Shown here: one piece after another, positions 1 through 12,433 of the stretch
Layout of the letters: each line of letters starts with the position of its first letter
Numbering within the stretch: position 1 is the first letter of the stretch
Source of the DNA: Aureobasidium sp. EXF-3400
Taxonomy: Eukaryota > Ascomycota > Dothideomycetes > Dothideales > Saccotheciaceae
Direction of reading: 5' to 3'
Assembly: GCA_024195585.1 (NCBI GenBank)
Contig: SWBL01000243.1
Span: 1 to 64,000, forward strand
Length of the DNA stretch: 64,000 nt
Position numbers and translations under genes: made by a program
The notes under the pieces: generated by a model
Database searches by the model: none
Told to the model about the DNA's origin: nothing
The model's input: the letters and a program-made list of their open reading frames with translations, nothing else

Positions 1-1
1 T

Positions 2-2350
2 CTATCCGCTGGCGACCATGAGATGCGGAACTACTACGCTACGCAAGATGTACCACGACCGTCCTCCGATCAAACATCATACCTAACACCATACCTTGGC
101 CTCCGAGCTAGACTCTCGCAGGTTTGGATCAACCGCTGGACAATTCTGATCCTTCTCGTCCTCATACGGGCACTACTCGCTATTGGAAGTGTGAATACGA
201 ACTTAACTTCCGCAAAAAGAGAAGCACTCTCTGCTTGTACTGGCGTGGAAAATGTCGGGAGCGCCATGGCGAGCATGCCTTATTACATGTCGTCTGGCGT
301 GAACGAACTCACCGCATCGGGAATCGAGAAGGCTATCAACGGGCTAATGTCTATGCTTCTGCTCAGCATCACCGTACTCGAGGAGGTTTTCGTATTCTAC
401 ATCAATCTTCTCACCTCTACCTACGTCTGTCTATTCACCTTTGCTGTTGGTGGCAGCTTACACGTTGCCATCGATGTTGCAGAAGACGTTGGAGACTTTT
501 TGAACTCCACCGCCAAAGGCGTAGGCAACGAACTCGGCGATGCTGTCGAAGACTTCCAGAAAGCCATGAACAAATTTACTGGCGCGATTGAAGACGTCGG
601 CAGCTTTTTCGCTGGAAAAAATGTCGACGTTCCTGAGATCAACTTGAACTCATCAATCGCCAAACTCGACGCACTGCAACTTCCTACTGGATACGACAAA
701 GGGCTGGACAGATTAAACAACTCCATTCCGACATTTGCTGAAGTCCACAACGCAACGAACACTGCTCTTCGCTTCCCATTCGAAGAGGTCAAACAATTGC
801 TCAATGAGACGATGGGCAAGTACACCATGAACCGGTCGCTGTTTCATGTCCCACCAAAGGAGAAACTCACGTTCTGCTCCGACGACGATGGTATCAATGA
901 TTTCTTTGATGACCTCGCGGACGTAATAACGCTTGCCAAGAAAGTTTTCCTTTCCGTCCTCATCATTGCAGCAATACTTGCCTGTGTCCCTATGGCCTAC
1001 CGAGAAATACGTCGCTGGCGTTTGCAAGAGCAGCGAGCAAGAGCTATCAAGCATATCAACGACCCCATGGACGCTGTCTACATTGTCTCACGTCCGTACA
1101 CGGCCGATTTTGGTGTCAAGATTTCGAACCACTTCTCATTAACCCGTGCACGGACACTTGTGAGGTGGACAGTCGCCTATGCCACGACTACACCAGCCTT
1201 GTTCGTTCTTTGCCTTGCAATCGCTGGCCTTCTTGGTTGCCTGTGTCAATACATATTGCTTCAGGCGATCAGGAAAGAGGTTCCAGAGCTCACCCAGAAA
1301 GTAGATGCCTTCGCTGATAAGGTGCAATGGTCACTCAACAATGCTTCCCTAGCATGGGCTTTTGACACCAACCATGTTATCAATACAACAAACACCAAAA
1401 TCAACGAAGACATCTTTGGCTGGGTCAATACCACAACTGGAGCAGTCAACAACACTCTCAATCTCTTTGTCGATGGGATGAATGATGCGATCAATGCCAC
1501 TTTTGGTGGCACGATCCTTGATGGTCCTGTTAAAGAAGTTGTGAACTGCCTGATCACTCTCAAGATTGAAGGCATTCAAAAAGGCCTGACCTGGGTTAGT
1601 GATCATGCTCATGTTGACTTTCCAATGGTCAGGAACGACACTTTCTCTCTTGGAACCATGGACAAAATCAACGATACCTCTTCAGGCAACAGTTCAATGC
1701 TGTCTGAACCAGACACCATTAATTCAGGTGATCAGATCTCTCGAGCTGTCCTGTTCGTTGTTCGTTCACTGGAAAAGGCTGTGAGGCAAGAAGCTATCAT
1801 CTCAACTTGCGTGCTACTCATCTGGGTCCTGATTGTGATCGTCGGACTTGTCCGAGCTGGTTACATGTTGGCTCATGCTGGCGAGGAGCCAGCGCCAACC
1901 GATCAGTATCCCAGAGAGCTCAAGAGCATGCCTCCGCAGAGTTTCTCTGCAACGCATGCATCACGCACTAGCTTCTCCCGCAGAAATTCGTCGATCTCTT
2001 CACGAGTGCCCACCTACGAACAAGCAACCAGTGCAACGACCGTCGACACGAGCGACAATTCAGCAAACCGCCTCAATGGCCAGTCATACACCCTTTCGCC
2101 CCGCAAATTCCAACTATCCGACTATCCAGGCGTCACATCACCAATCTTGAGTTCTGGCTTCAGCCCGAGCGAAAAGGTCGGTTTTGTTGGCGCCCAGAAT
2201 GTGGAAGCTGCAACACGTCGACCTACACACATTCGTGCCAGTAGCCATGGCAACTTTGCAGAAGATCCCTCCCCCGTCTCTCCAACCAGCCCGGCAAGAA
2301 GTAACACTCACTTGCCACCACAAAATCCATTCGCCGATCATGCCCGGTGA
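2..2350 (+). CDS. PRM1: Plasma membrane fusion protein PRM1 (5' end probably outside window)
   Basis: Multi-pass membrane protein of the PRM1 family, which acts at the contact zone of mating or fusing hyphal cells to promote plasma membrane merger. The N-terminus carries the YLTPYLGLRARLSQVW block typical of fungal PRM1, followed directly by the first hydrophobic span. Further spans lie near residues 110-150, 310-330, 385-415 and 590-620 (counted from the ATG at 23). They are separated by long extracellular segments rich in N-glycosylation sequons, and the Ser/Thr-rich tail is cytoplasmic. The first usable ATG is at 23 (775 residues), but the frame stays open to the window edge. Homologues usually have extra residues before this block, so the true start is probably upstream. 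No intron is needed in the visible part. It converges on the RXT3-like gene. The family call is confident; the start is not. Confidence 0.9.
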   Translation, partial: LSAGDHEMRNYYATQDVPRPSSDQTSYLTPYLGLRARLSQVWINRWTILILLVLIRALLAIGSVNTNLTSAKREALSACTGVENVGSAMASMPYYMSSGVNELTASGIEKAINGLMSMLLLSITVLEEVFVFYINLLTSTYVCLFTFAVGGSLHVAIDVAEDVGDFLNSTAKGVGNELGDAVEDFQKAMNKFTGAIEDVGSFFAGKNVDVPEINLNSSIAKLDALQLPTGYDKGLDRLNNSIPTFAEVHNATNTALRFPFEEVKQLLNETMGKYTMNRSLFHVPPKEKLTFCSDDDGINDFFDDLADVITLAKKVFLSVLIIAAILACVPMAYREIRRWRLQEQRARAIKHINDPMDAVYIVSRPYTADFGVKISNHFSLTRARTLVRWTVAYATTTPALFVLCLAIAGLLGCLCQYILLQAIRKEVPELTQKVDAFADKVQWSLNNASLAWAFDTNHVINTTNTKINEDIFGWVNTTTGAVNNTLNLFVDGMNDAINATFGGTILDGPVKEVVNCLITLKIEGIQKGLTWVSDHAHVDFPMVRNDTFSLGTMDKINDTSSGNSSMLSEPDTINSGDQISRAVLFVVRSLEKAVRQEAIISTCVLLIWVLIVIVGLVRAGYMLAHAGEEPAPTDQYPRELKSMPPQSFSATHASRTSFSRRNSSISSRVPTYEQATSATTVDTSDNSANRLNGQSYTLSPRKFQLSDYPGVTSPILSSGFSPSEKVGFVGAQNVEAATRRPTHIRASSHGNFAEDPSPVSPTSPARSNTHLPPQNPFADHAR

Positions 2351-4459
2351 TAGTTTACTATCGGCCCACACATGACCTTTTGAACTCCGTTGGCCGCGTG
2401 AATTCTTCTGAGTCACCCGTGGGCTACGGGCATTGTTCGACACCTGCATATAGGGAGACTTTAAATATGCTCGGACCTGGTACTCGGTGTTCCAGAGTCC
2501 CCATTCTCTTTCTCCTCCCGAGTTGATGCTGCTCTTGTTTTTGTCTCAAAAAAACAGATGCCGCTCCTCCGCAGGAGAAAAGAAGCGTGATGGTCAGTTC
2601 TCGGACTGATCGGTGCACGTTATAAACTGATGTTTAACAAGAAAAAAAAATTCTTTTTGTTTTTTATTGATCGGAGTCGCCACTGTGTTGTGCTCTCTCT
2701 TGATTGTATGTCTCGAGCTGCAGCTTTGGCGCGCTCTACTTTTGCGTTGTCGAAATTCCTCACATCCGTTTCTTCCGGTAGTCGCAATTATGCCACTCCT
2801 CCCAAGCCTCACCCTCCCTCTTGTTACTGGAGCTTCGCCCGCCCAAACAAACTGGCAGATGAGTTGAAGGCTGGTCGAGAAGGAAGAAACACTATAAAGA
2901 TGAGAGTCGTAGTTTCGACATTGGTAATGTTCCGGTACTCGAAGCCCCATCCATCCCGTCCCTCTACCGACGATTCCAAATAACCGCTGCCCTCTCAGAT
3001 ACCGCTGTGTTGGGTATGCATTTCTCGCTTCGCTCTCTGTTCTGAGACGTCGCTTCTTGCTCTACGCAACGTCTGGACTTTGTTCTTCTTGTCCCCGTCT
3101 TGCACGCTCTTTGGCTTGCACTTTGGAGCTCGTTTGCCCGTCATTGTGGCTGTTTGCCTGGACCGCCAAACGAGATGAAGCACACGTTGGAGACGCGCAA
3201 CACGAGATGCCTGGAAGACAGACTCTCACACACCGCGTGCACCAAAAATCCACCTCTCAGACAAGAGCGAACCCAGAACACACCCACACCCCGAAGCACT
3301 GTGCTGTGTCAGCAACTCATTGGAAACCGGACTATGGACCGGACATATGTTGGGTATGGCGCTCATTCGCCTGCTCCAGACACTCCCGCGAATACCCCTT
3401 AGACCGACTTACTCTGTGGGAAAAACGAGGAGGACTGGAACTGCAGTTAATTGCTGACTGATAACGAGCGTTATGATTGTGACAAATGTTCTTTTTTGAA
3501 CACTTTGCTCACGAAAATTTGATAAATTATGGCTTGAGTGCGGCTGTACCTTTTACAGAAAATGCAATATCCTTGTCCTCTGGATTTTGGGTTGGTTTTC
3601 ATAAGCCGCTTGCATTGACTCTTCTTCGGAAGAGTCTTGATGCAACCGCCTCTGCGGCTATTCTTTGGCGTTATTGGAGTTTCTTTTCTGTTTACGGAGG
3701 AAGAGTTGGCAATCTGGATTCAGAGGTCGGTGTTGGCAAACCAAGGTCCTGGATCCAGTTGTTTGGGGAGGAGAGCAGAAAAATGCTGTTTATTCGAGCA
3801 CATTTGGCAAGATTATAATAATTCTCTCCTCCCTTTCTTTTGTGCCTCCCTTATGTAGAAATTTAATGCCACATTTGACACTGAGACTCATTTTCCCGTC
3901 CTCTCCACGAATCTGCGACTGTTACAACAATCCACCACTTTCGCGTTCGTAGCACCAGGCATCTCACCACCCCATGATCTACACCCTGACCACGAGTAGC
4001 ACCTAGCTGTCGCTCTCCTGGGGACATTTTCGGCTTCCAGCAGAAGAAGGGGAGAAAAGGATGACCAGATGGCTTGCGTGTAGCACTCTTCCTTTGCTCA
4101 ATCTCTGCAGCGACACCACACTCCTGGAGTCCTAGATGTCCATTTATACTCTTTGTCTGATCATGTCTCCGAACTACACCACCATCCAACATCTTATTGA
4201 CAGGCTCTACTCTAGAAGGACATGGGTTAGGTAGACCTGGAAAAGCAGCTTTTCCAGCAAATCGAGCTTCCCACGTGATTCTTCGCCCAACACGGCACCC
4301 AGGTCCAGGCGCTAACTACAATCAGCTAATCTCACTGTCACGCCTGTGGAACTTCTCGATGCAAGAACAGGCAAAGAACAATATCCCATAAAGTCTCAAA
4401 AAGATGACATTTGTAAAATCTCGATATAAACGTTATTACTTTTGGTCGTAAACATTTCC
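2351..4459. other. Convergent intergenic region, about 2.1 kb
   Basis: Between the stop of PRM1 and the stop of the RXT3-like gene, so it holds two 3' ends. It contains A- and T-rich runs near 2640-2665 and only short reading frames. The one frame that stands out begins at the ATG at 2708 and has a mitochondrial-presequence-like start; it is discussed in the findings. A CACGTG E-box sits at about 4273-4278. I see no convincing gene or RNA. Confidence 0.5.
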
Positions 4460-7400
4460 TCAAGCACCGACAGAGACATTCGAGCTGGCTGGCGTCATAT
4501 TGCCTCTTGCTCCCTGCAGTAATCCAAGCAAACTCTCTGCTGCTTCCCTTCTGCGGCTCAAGTCGTCCTTGATGCGCTGGTGTTTGGCAGCTGCACTGCG
4601 CTCGGTAAATCTGTTGGACGAGCTCTCCTCTACAAACTCGATTGAATGGATCATGTAGCTGACACCGTCATGGTCAGATCCCCATTCCCTGGAGCGTAAG
4701 AAGTTCTGCGTCGAGGCCGTGTAGTGTGTGAGAGCCGGCAGGATGAGGACCGTGATGTGCAGGTCTGCTTTCGTTGTTGTGCGCAGTGGCTTTGTGGGCT
4801 TCTCCGTGTACAGCTTGCCCAATTCAGGGATCTCCAGAGCTTCATCGGTGCCCTCATCGAATAGCTCGCGAAGATCCTCGTTGTATTCGCCAAAGTCACC
4901 ACGGATCCAGCCCGAGTGAACAGCGGCAGCTACAGGATCGGAATCGTCAGAGTAGACATCAGAACCCCAGACCGCGCGGGTTTTGCATATCTCTTCCAGA
5001 CCGCCAGCCACGGTTTCGCTGTCCTCCTCGGTGACACTAGAGATCCCGAGATAGGCGCGTGGTACACGTACAGTGAATGTGCAGTTGGCCTTGTCTTCAA
5101 AGCGTGGTATAGGCTTGACAGCGCTCTTGAAGTGATACTTGAAGTCAAGCGGAGTAGACTCCCTCGGAGGCAAGCTGAGTTTTGTGGAGTAGACATGACT
5201 TCCAAGATGCTTCTGTGGGAGGCTCGAAATGGCTGCAAGCAACTCTTGATTGGAAATGGTAGTTTGAGGTTGGCGAGTCGAAGGCATAGGCGGAGGTCTC
5301 ACGTTGTGATGGTGGTGGTGAGGTGGATGAGCATGAACAGCGTGATGATGGTGATGGTGGTGATGATGAGGACCAGCGATGGCAGCTTGCTGAGGTGTGC
5401 TGGCATTGGACGGGAAGCGGAGAGGGTGGAAGGGAGCAGGGGCGTGAGGCATTTGCTCTTCTGGCAAGCCGTGGTGATGATGGTGATGGCTAGGGGGTCT
5501 TGTCAGTATCAGCATGGTCGGCTAAGAAGAGGATATGGGAATCTTACTGATGTGCGTGGGCGTGATGGTGGTGGTGATGCGGGCCAGCATGTGCCGTCTT
5601 TGGTCGTTTGCTACCCCTTTGACTGGCGGTTGGAGTATTCCTACCGTCCACACTATCGCTATCCTCGCGGTTGTCTTCCCTCAATCGAGTCCGAGCCTTT
5701 CTGCTGTCTGTGTCGTCGTTGGCATCCGCCTGCCTGACTGGACTGCCGCGTGAAGGGGTTGCGATGCCGGCTGTGGGAGTATTACTACCAACACCGCTGC
5801 CGAGACCCGAAAACATTCGACCAAACTCACTTTTGACGCCAGGATCTGCTCCAGGACCGGTATGCCTTGGTTGTGCTGCTCCATGCACTGCCTGTGGTAA
5901 CGGCGATGCCCGTCCATTCTTATGTCGCATCTCTGATGCCACGCCTAGGAAGGCTCGCTGCAACGGATGTTCTTCTCCTTCTCTTGCTTCATAACTTGGC
6001 GGACCGTACATGCCGTAATGCGCGGCACTCGGCCTTTGTCTGTCATCCATACCATTCATGGCTGCCGCGTGTCTGGGATCGGGTCGGCCGAGCATCTCGT
6101 TGTGCGGGCCACGTTGTTCCGTCTCTTCCCTACTCGGCATTTGTACCGCGGGACGGAAAAGTCCAGGATACTCGTCTCGCGCAGAGCCAAAGTTGAGACG
6201 GCTGAAGGATTGTGGAGGTGGAGGTATAGGCGTAGAGCGGGCTGTGTGCGACATGGTATGAGCGAGCTGATGATGTCCGTGTCCGTTGAGGTCCTGTCGA
6301 TCGAGATCAGGTCTCGAAGGTGGCTGCGACGCAGGACCGGGTCTGCCCATGTGGTCGACGTAGGGTGGAAAAGCGGAAGGATGACGCGGCGGGGGTCGGT
6401 CGTGTATGTCTTGTCGATTTCGCAACTCCTGATCGAGGTGAGCGTGCATGGGTTGACTGTTCGGGCGCGAAGGCCCGTGGCCGGGGTAAGGCTGATGATC
6501 TTCGGGATGGGCAGATGGAGGAGATGACTGGAAGGGACGGAAGCCTGGCGCAGCATTGTGTTGAGACATGTGCGGAGGTTGGTGGGGGCCCGAGTGATGG
6601 AATGGCTGAGACATAGTGTCTTGTTGGTGGTGGGCTTGCATGATGCTGGTAGGACTGTGTGGCCGGGGGAAATGGCCATTCGGGGCTCTTGTGCTGGCTG
6701 AACGAGCTCTTTGCGGAGACGGGGGATGCGCAGGATTTATCGGAGGCGATGGCACAGCTGCAACCGTCTTTGGCGAGTGGTTTCCGTGGCGCGACGAGTC
6801 GGCACCGATCAGAGAAGAGATGGACATAGTTGTACCTGGTCGCGAGTTGAAGGGCGGGAGCTCTCTTGAGCCGACGTAGGGCGAGGCGGAAGGAGTGTGT
6901 CGCGGCGCAGGCATGGAGAAGGCAGAGCTATTCGGACCCGAGGTTGGAGAGGGCGGAGGCATGTTGCGGGAGGAGTAGGAGACATGTGATGGAGGAGGGT
7001 CGATCGGTGCTGAGTCAAAGTTAGCCCATGTTCTCCATGACAAGCAAGCTTGACGCCATGGCTAAACATGCCTCCAGGATAGCGCTCACTGCCTACGGAG
7101 CGACGGCGTGAAGAGTCGTAGGGGAACGGAGCACCCGACATATGCGCAAGGACGGGAGCTGGGGCGGTATTGGAGGTGGGAGGATGTTGAAGCGGGTTGT
7201 GATGAGAGAGTTGTTGGTGCTGAGCTGACTGATTCAGCTGGTTCGCTGCTAGAAATCCGGGGTTAGAAAATCTTGACCATCTTGATTAGAGTTTGGGCTT
7301 CCCGCCGATCGGCAGATTTTGGAAACGCACGGTCGCGTGGCTGCTGGCTGACTGAACCCTGCGATTCAAGCTGTCATTCATGCCAACAGCGACAGTGACC

Positions 7401-7721
7401 TACGCGACGCCCTCTGAAACAAGACAAAGACACGCTGCTCGTACCTGGTGCCTGTGGCTGTGTACTCCAAGCTCTCTCATACTGTGATCCCATCGCAGAT
7501 GTCGCGGGACCCATGCTGTAGCTGTCGCGTCTGGCGTGCTGATTCGAAGAGGGCATGAACGGGTCGCGCGTGTGAAACGGATCCGAGAAAGGCATCTGCA
7601 CTGGTGGTTGCGCGGTTTGTGTATGGTACGAAGTATGCGACGAAGATGATGAGGGCTGAGGAGTGGCCGAAGAGGCAGCCGCAAGGGCCTGAGACGAGGG
7701 TTGTGGTAGTCGATTATCCAT
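4460..7721 (-). CDS. RXT3: RXT3-like histone deacetylase complex subunit, His/Pro-rich
   Basis: Four exons: 7721-7445, 7248-7090, 7009-5548 and 5489-4460, giving 975 aa with consistent phases (1, 1, 2). The C-terminal exon holds the RXT3 domain. It starts with LGSHVYSTKLSLPP and includes FTVRVPRAYL, RAVWGSDVYSDDSDP and HSGWIRGDF, which are the conserved stretches of this family. RXT3 is a subunit of the large Rpd3/Sin3 histone deacetylase complex and acts in the nucleus. The first two thirds is low-complexity Pro/Ser/His/Gln sequence, as in other mould homologues. Poly-His runs flank the last intron, whose acceptor completes a His codon. The first intron is long (about 196 nt), and its acceptor could be 3 nt further on without changing the frame. 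The second intron uses a GTGAGC donor; a shorter intron there is possible. Divergent from BTN1. Confidence 0.85.
5302..5580 (-). repeat. Histidine-codon (CAY) microsatellite tracts in RXT3-like gene
   Basis: Four clusters of CAC/CAT codons at about 5302-5325, 5340-5372, 5471-5489 and 5556-5580 (read on the minus strand), each coding for 4-9 histidines. The 58-nt intron 5547-5490 lies between two of them, so the protein has one nearly continuous His-rich belt just before the RXT3 domain. Such tracts are prone to length change by slippage. Confidence 0.8.
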
Positions 7722-8069
7722 CTAGAATTGAATGTTAGAGTAGTCCCCGAGACATTTGGCCGACGAGGTTATTACCATGGACGGCTGCAGGCTTGCACAT
7801 GCTGGCACGGGCGTGTTTCGGCGAGAGATGCGCAGTCCAAAGGTCGAACAAAGACAGCAGCAAAATTCGAGTCGCAAGAAGAAGTCTTAGGTCGGGTTTG
7901 AGGGAGGTCGGACATGGCGAGAGCAGGCTTCCCTGTTCGCGCTTCTACAAGGGCCACTCGGGCCCGCCGCTAACTTACCCAAAAAACTAACTTCTTTGAT
8001 GCCGTCACACCAAACTAACATCCCCACACTTGTCAACGTGCCTAAACACCCATCTCGTTCTCTCCTAAC
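7722..8069. promoter_or_regulatory. Bidirectional promoter between RXT3-like gene and BTN1
   Basis: 348 bp separate the two divergent start codons, so both promoters and both 5' leaders must lie here. I see no clear TATA box. A pyrimidine-rich stretch precedes the BTN1 start. This is inferred from gene arrangement only. Confidence 0.5.
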
Positions 8070-9539
8070 ATGATCCCTCTGCCTGGTGCTCCTTCATCCT
8101 CTTGGGCTCTGTTCCGCCAAAGGTTGTCTATCATGTTTGAGCATGTCGACAAACGCGTTGTTGGCTCATTCTGGCTGTTCGGTGAGCTTCGCGTCTCCTG
8201 ACCCCATCCTGTACCTAGCTTTGTACCTTGCATCTCCCAACTAACATATCATGCAGGTCTCATCAACAACGTTCTCTATGTGATAATTCTCAGCAGTGCT
8301 CTGGATCTTGTTGGTCCTGCCGTGCCCAAGTCGCTCGTTCTGCTCTTCGATGTCGTTCCTTCCTTCCTGGTCAAACTGACCGCTCCGTATTACATCCACC
8401 TTGTCCCGTACAATCTGCGCATCCTAGCATTCGTCGCTCTCTCCACATGCGGCATGCTGCTCGTCGCACTAAGCCCATCCGCTGCTGATCCAAACGTAGA
8501 CGGAGGCTCTATCTCTATCAAGATGCTAGGAGTAATACTGGCGTCCATAAGCAGCGGAGGAGGTGAACTCAGCTTCCTAGGTCTGACGCACTTCTATGGC
8601 CCTTTCAGTCTGGCAGCTTGGGGCTCAGGTACTGGTGGTGCAGGTTTAGTAGGATCAGGCGCATATGTTCTGGCAACCAGTGCCCTAGGCCTCAGCGTCA
8701 GAACCAGCCTGCTAGCCTTCTCCTTTCTGCCAGTCATCATGCTGTTCAGCTTCTTCGTCTTGCTGCCAGCCAAGCCCAAGAGCCATGACTATATCGCTGC
8801 TGCCCAACACGACGTAGACGCAGACACCGAGTCACTGCTAAATGATGCTGTCGAGGATGCTCATACAGCTTCATCACCCAGACTCAGTCAAGGACCCCAA
8901 TCCAACGATACCTGGCACAATCTCAAGGCTAATTTTCTGCGAGCCAAGAGCCTCTTCTTTCCATAGTAAGTTACAAGAATCTAGTAGTGACGATCAATAA
9001 CGGTAAGCTGAACACTCCCCCCTCCCATTAGCATGCTGCCTCTGCTCCTTGTGTACGTGGCCGAGTACACTATCAACCAAGGTGTCGCGCCTACACTGCT
9101 CTTTCCCCTTGACCAGACACCCTTTGAACATTACCGCTCCTTCTATCCAACGTACAATGCCATATATCAACTGGGCGTCTTCATATCGCGCTCGTCGTTA
9201 CCGTTCGTCACAATCCACGCCTTATACCTACCTTCGATGCTACAGTGCGTCAACTTGGCAATTCTGGCAGCGCATGCCATGTTCCCTTTCCTGCCGAACA
9301 TATGGCTCGTGTTCGCGATTACATTCTGGGAAGGGCTGCTCGGAGGAATCGTCTACGTCAGTACGTTCCGCAGGATCGGGGAAGAAGTGGCAGAGAGCGA
9401 TAGAGAATTCAGCCTCGGTGCAACCTCAGTGTCGGATTCCGGTGGTATCTGTATAGCAGGCTTCTTGGGCATGGCAGTCGAAACTTCACTGTGTGGGTGG
9501 CAGGTGGCGCATGGTAGGGACTGGTGCACGAGACTCTGA
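8070..9539 (+). CDS. BTN1: Battenin/CLN3 homologue BTN1, vacuolar membrane protein
   Basis: Three exons, 8070-8181, 8257-8965 and 9032-9539, joined at GTGAGC..CAG and GTAAGT..TAG, give 442 aa. The first splice restores [17 protein letters not shown], the conserved first membrane segment of CLN3/battenin. Other family landmarks are [32 protein letters not shown] (across the second splice) and [15 protein letters not shown] near the C-terminus. CLN3/BTN1 is a multi-pass protein of the vacuole or lysosome membrane linked to vacuolar pH and basic amino acid balance; loss of the human gene causes Batten disease. A hydrophilic loop (about residues 215-260) with acidic and Ser-rich sequence separates the two membrane halves. 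The 217 bp downstream lead into RGP1 on the same strand. Confidence 0.93.
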
Positions 9540-9756
9540 TGGGCAAATGTGTAGTTTAGAATCACAAAGCGATGTCGCATTGGCGATACAAGTCAGAGTG
9601 CTATTGTAAACGAGTGGTTCGATGAGGAGGTCACGGAGAGAAGACGGATTTAAGGGGTAACAATTCAGGGCAATGCGGAGAGACGATCAACATGTCATGA
9701 TGAACCAAAATTGTCCAAAGACGACAACACATGTGTACCTTTCAGCAGCATGAGGC

Positions 9757-12433
9757 ATGGCTACCCGAACAAAAGTGCGCGCGTACGTGCAGTGGAAGGA
9801 CAGCAGCGTCTTCGCGGGCGAGGAGATCGAATGCATCATAAGCTTCAAGAACGAATGCGACGACAGCGACCAACAAGCTCCTGACGACCACACGACAAGC
9901 TTCCGCCAGAAGGCCACACAAAGACAGCGTACCGTAACACACTCGACCCAGCAATTGTCAACTGTCCCATCCGTCGCTCCTTCTGTCGCCGGCTCGAGGG
10001 CACCCTCTCATCGACCGACCCTCTCCTTGTCTGTCTACCCTCCTCCCTCGAACGCCCACCAGAGAGTGCCCAGCCATGCCGCCAGTAACACAACCACGAC
10101 CACGACACGCCATGCCCCTGCTCATGCCCGGTCGCTGTCCATAATGTCTATGGGTAGCGACAATGCAGCCGCCACCAATGCCTCCAACGTCCGGCGGCCT
10201 CCTGCTCGCGGCGGTCATGGCCGTTCGGCGAGTATGCAGGTCCTCTCGCGCACACCCTCGTACCAAGCTCCTTCTCTGTCTTTCAGCTCGTATAGAAACC
10301 CTTCGCCTTTACAAAGCCAGCACCCGCCGCTGCCTCGTCGTCCCTCGGGCATCCGTACTGCTCCCGGCACTCCTGCCTTCAACTTCCCTTCGCCCACCAC
10401 TGCTCAACCTCCCTCTGCAATCAATATCTCTCCCCAGAGACCTCCTTCTGCCTCACACATGATGCCTCCGCCGCGACATCCCTCCGCCTCATCTGCTTCT
10501 TTTCCTCCCCCGAGCTTCTCCATTCCACCCGAATCCCCTGGTGCTTCGCGAAGAGGCTCCCCTGCTCTCGGTCGCTCTCCCATGCCTGAATTCCACTTTC
10601 CTCCGAGAAGTCCTGCTCCTCCACAAAGACCACCTCAGCTTCCTTCGCCAAAGCTTCCTGACATGTCATCCGCCAATCCACTTTCACGCATCATGTCCGA
10701 GTCTGGTGCCAATGACACCCCTCGCACTAGCAGCGATTTCTACTCCCTCACAAATCACTCGTCCGAGACCGCTTCGTCCGATGCAGCCCCACCACCACCG
10801 AGCAGGATGCTTCCGAAGCCAATGAACGGCCGGAACCGCCAAGCCCCACCGACCAGCATGCCAAAAAATAAAGAGCCCGAGGTTTTGATGATGGGATACG
10901 CTCAGACCATGGGTTCCTTTATCCTTGATGGCTCACTGGTAAATCAAGCCCCTTTCGAGGACGTCAAAAGAAAAGGTGTTGTAGGCGGCCAAGGCGGCGG
11001 TGGTGTAGTGGGCGTGGAAAAATCAAAGCGTGAGAGTGGCATGTTTGGCTTTGGGTGGGGAAACATAGGCGAAAGCCTGGGTGGTCTCCTAGGCGGTGGT
11101 GAGATGAGCAGTATCAAAGAGATGCGGAACGTTGCAAGCTCAAAGACCATCCCGCTACTCAGCACTCCTCAATCTATCCTCTTCGTCGATTTACGCCTTG
11201 CGCCGGGTGAGACAAAGAGCTACTCATACCGCTTCCGTTTACCGCGAGGACTCCCGCCTTCTCACAAAGGCCGAGCTATCAAGGTGCAGTACCATCTGAC
11301 TCTTGGAATTCAACGACCTGGAGGAAAACAGCAGGTCAAGCATATAGAGATTCCCTTCCGTGTGCTTGGCAGCGTCAACAGTAAGTCATATCGATCTAAA
11401 TTTCGACATCGTTCTTACAATCCTAGATGGGGGAGAGATCCTGGGCCATGACTTGATGTCTCCCTACATACTATTGAGTGATAAGGCTAGAAGCCAAAGC
11501 ATAGCTTTGAGCGGGCCAAATCCTCAATTTTCCTCGGCAAAGTCGCCATCAGAACGAAGAGCCTCGTCCGTCCTATTGGACGATTTTCTCTCATACACGG
11601 ATCAGTTGTTGGCGAAACCACAATCCGAGTCTGGTGCGCTACTATCGCCTACCGCCGAAAAGCCTTCCCGTAGACGATCCTCGCTGGAAGAGCTCTCACC
11701 GCACAATATGAAAGAAGCTATAGATATGGCTATTTTGAGGTCGAACATCTCTTCCGGATCATCAGATCAACTCACACAATCTAGCAACCGCTTTACCATC
11801 TCCCGAGGGGGCCAGCTTGTCGCTATAATCACGATCGTACGACCATCCTATCGCTTAGGTGAAACCATCACCGGCATTATCGACTTTATCCCACCTACGC
11901 CCGAGACCGACACTGAGACAGTAACGGACCAAATTTCGAGCTATGGAATTAATGTATGGCTGGAAACCACCGAACGCGTGGATCCAAGTCTAGCTTTACG
12001 ATCATCCTCTTCCGTGCAACGAGCAACGAGGAAGGCCCACGCACATGTCAGTGAAAGCGTACTTTTCGCCCGCAAAGTCTCATTCAGACTTGAGATCCCT
12101 ACCACAGCCACTCCTACATTTGAGACCACAGGTGTACAGTTGGATTGGAGGGTCAGGATTGAATTTGTCACTGCTCGAGTACGGCCAAAAGTAGCTCGTG
12201 GACTGGGCATTGAAGACGATGAGGCCGATCGTGCGGAAGAAGAATCTGCACTGGCGGAAGAGAGAGAAGCCAGTCTATTGGAAGAAGTGGGTAGGGATGA
12301 GCGAGGTGTGGTGAGGATTGCAAAAGAACGACTCGTCGCCGAGACTTTTGAGGTTGCTGTGCCTATACGCGTATATGGTGTTACTGGAACAGAAGTTGAT
12401 AGGCGTGAAGGCGAGACTGGTCTGGAAGTTTGA
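9757..12433 (+). CDS. RGP1: RGP1-like subunit of the Ypt6/Rab6 guanine nucleotide exchange factor
   Basis: Two exons, 9757-11380 and 11427-12433, with a 46-nt intron (GTAAGT donor, TAG acceptor, phase 1), give 876 aa. The N-terminus (VRAYVQWKDSSVFAGEEIECIISF, read in parts) is the opening arrestin-like beta-sandwich of the Rgp1 family. The second half (RLAPGETKSYSYRFRLPRGLPPSHKG, then KVQYHLTLGIQRPGGK) and the C-terminal exon complete the domain. In between lies about 300 residues of Pro/Ser-rich spacer, normal for moulds. Rgp1 works with Ric1 to activate Ypt6/Rab6 for endosome-to-Golgi transport. The C-terminus has an acidic segment rich in Glu (about residues 805-835). The start ATG at 9757 is the first in frame and directly precedes the domain. 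Confidence 0.88.

Noticed and set aside
4916..5737. 273-codon plus-strand frame
   Set aside because: Antisense to the RXT3-like gene; the Met/Val-rich runs are complements of the His codon tracts.
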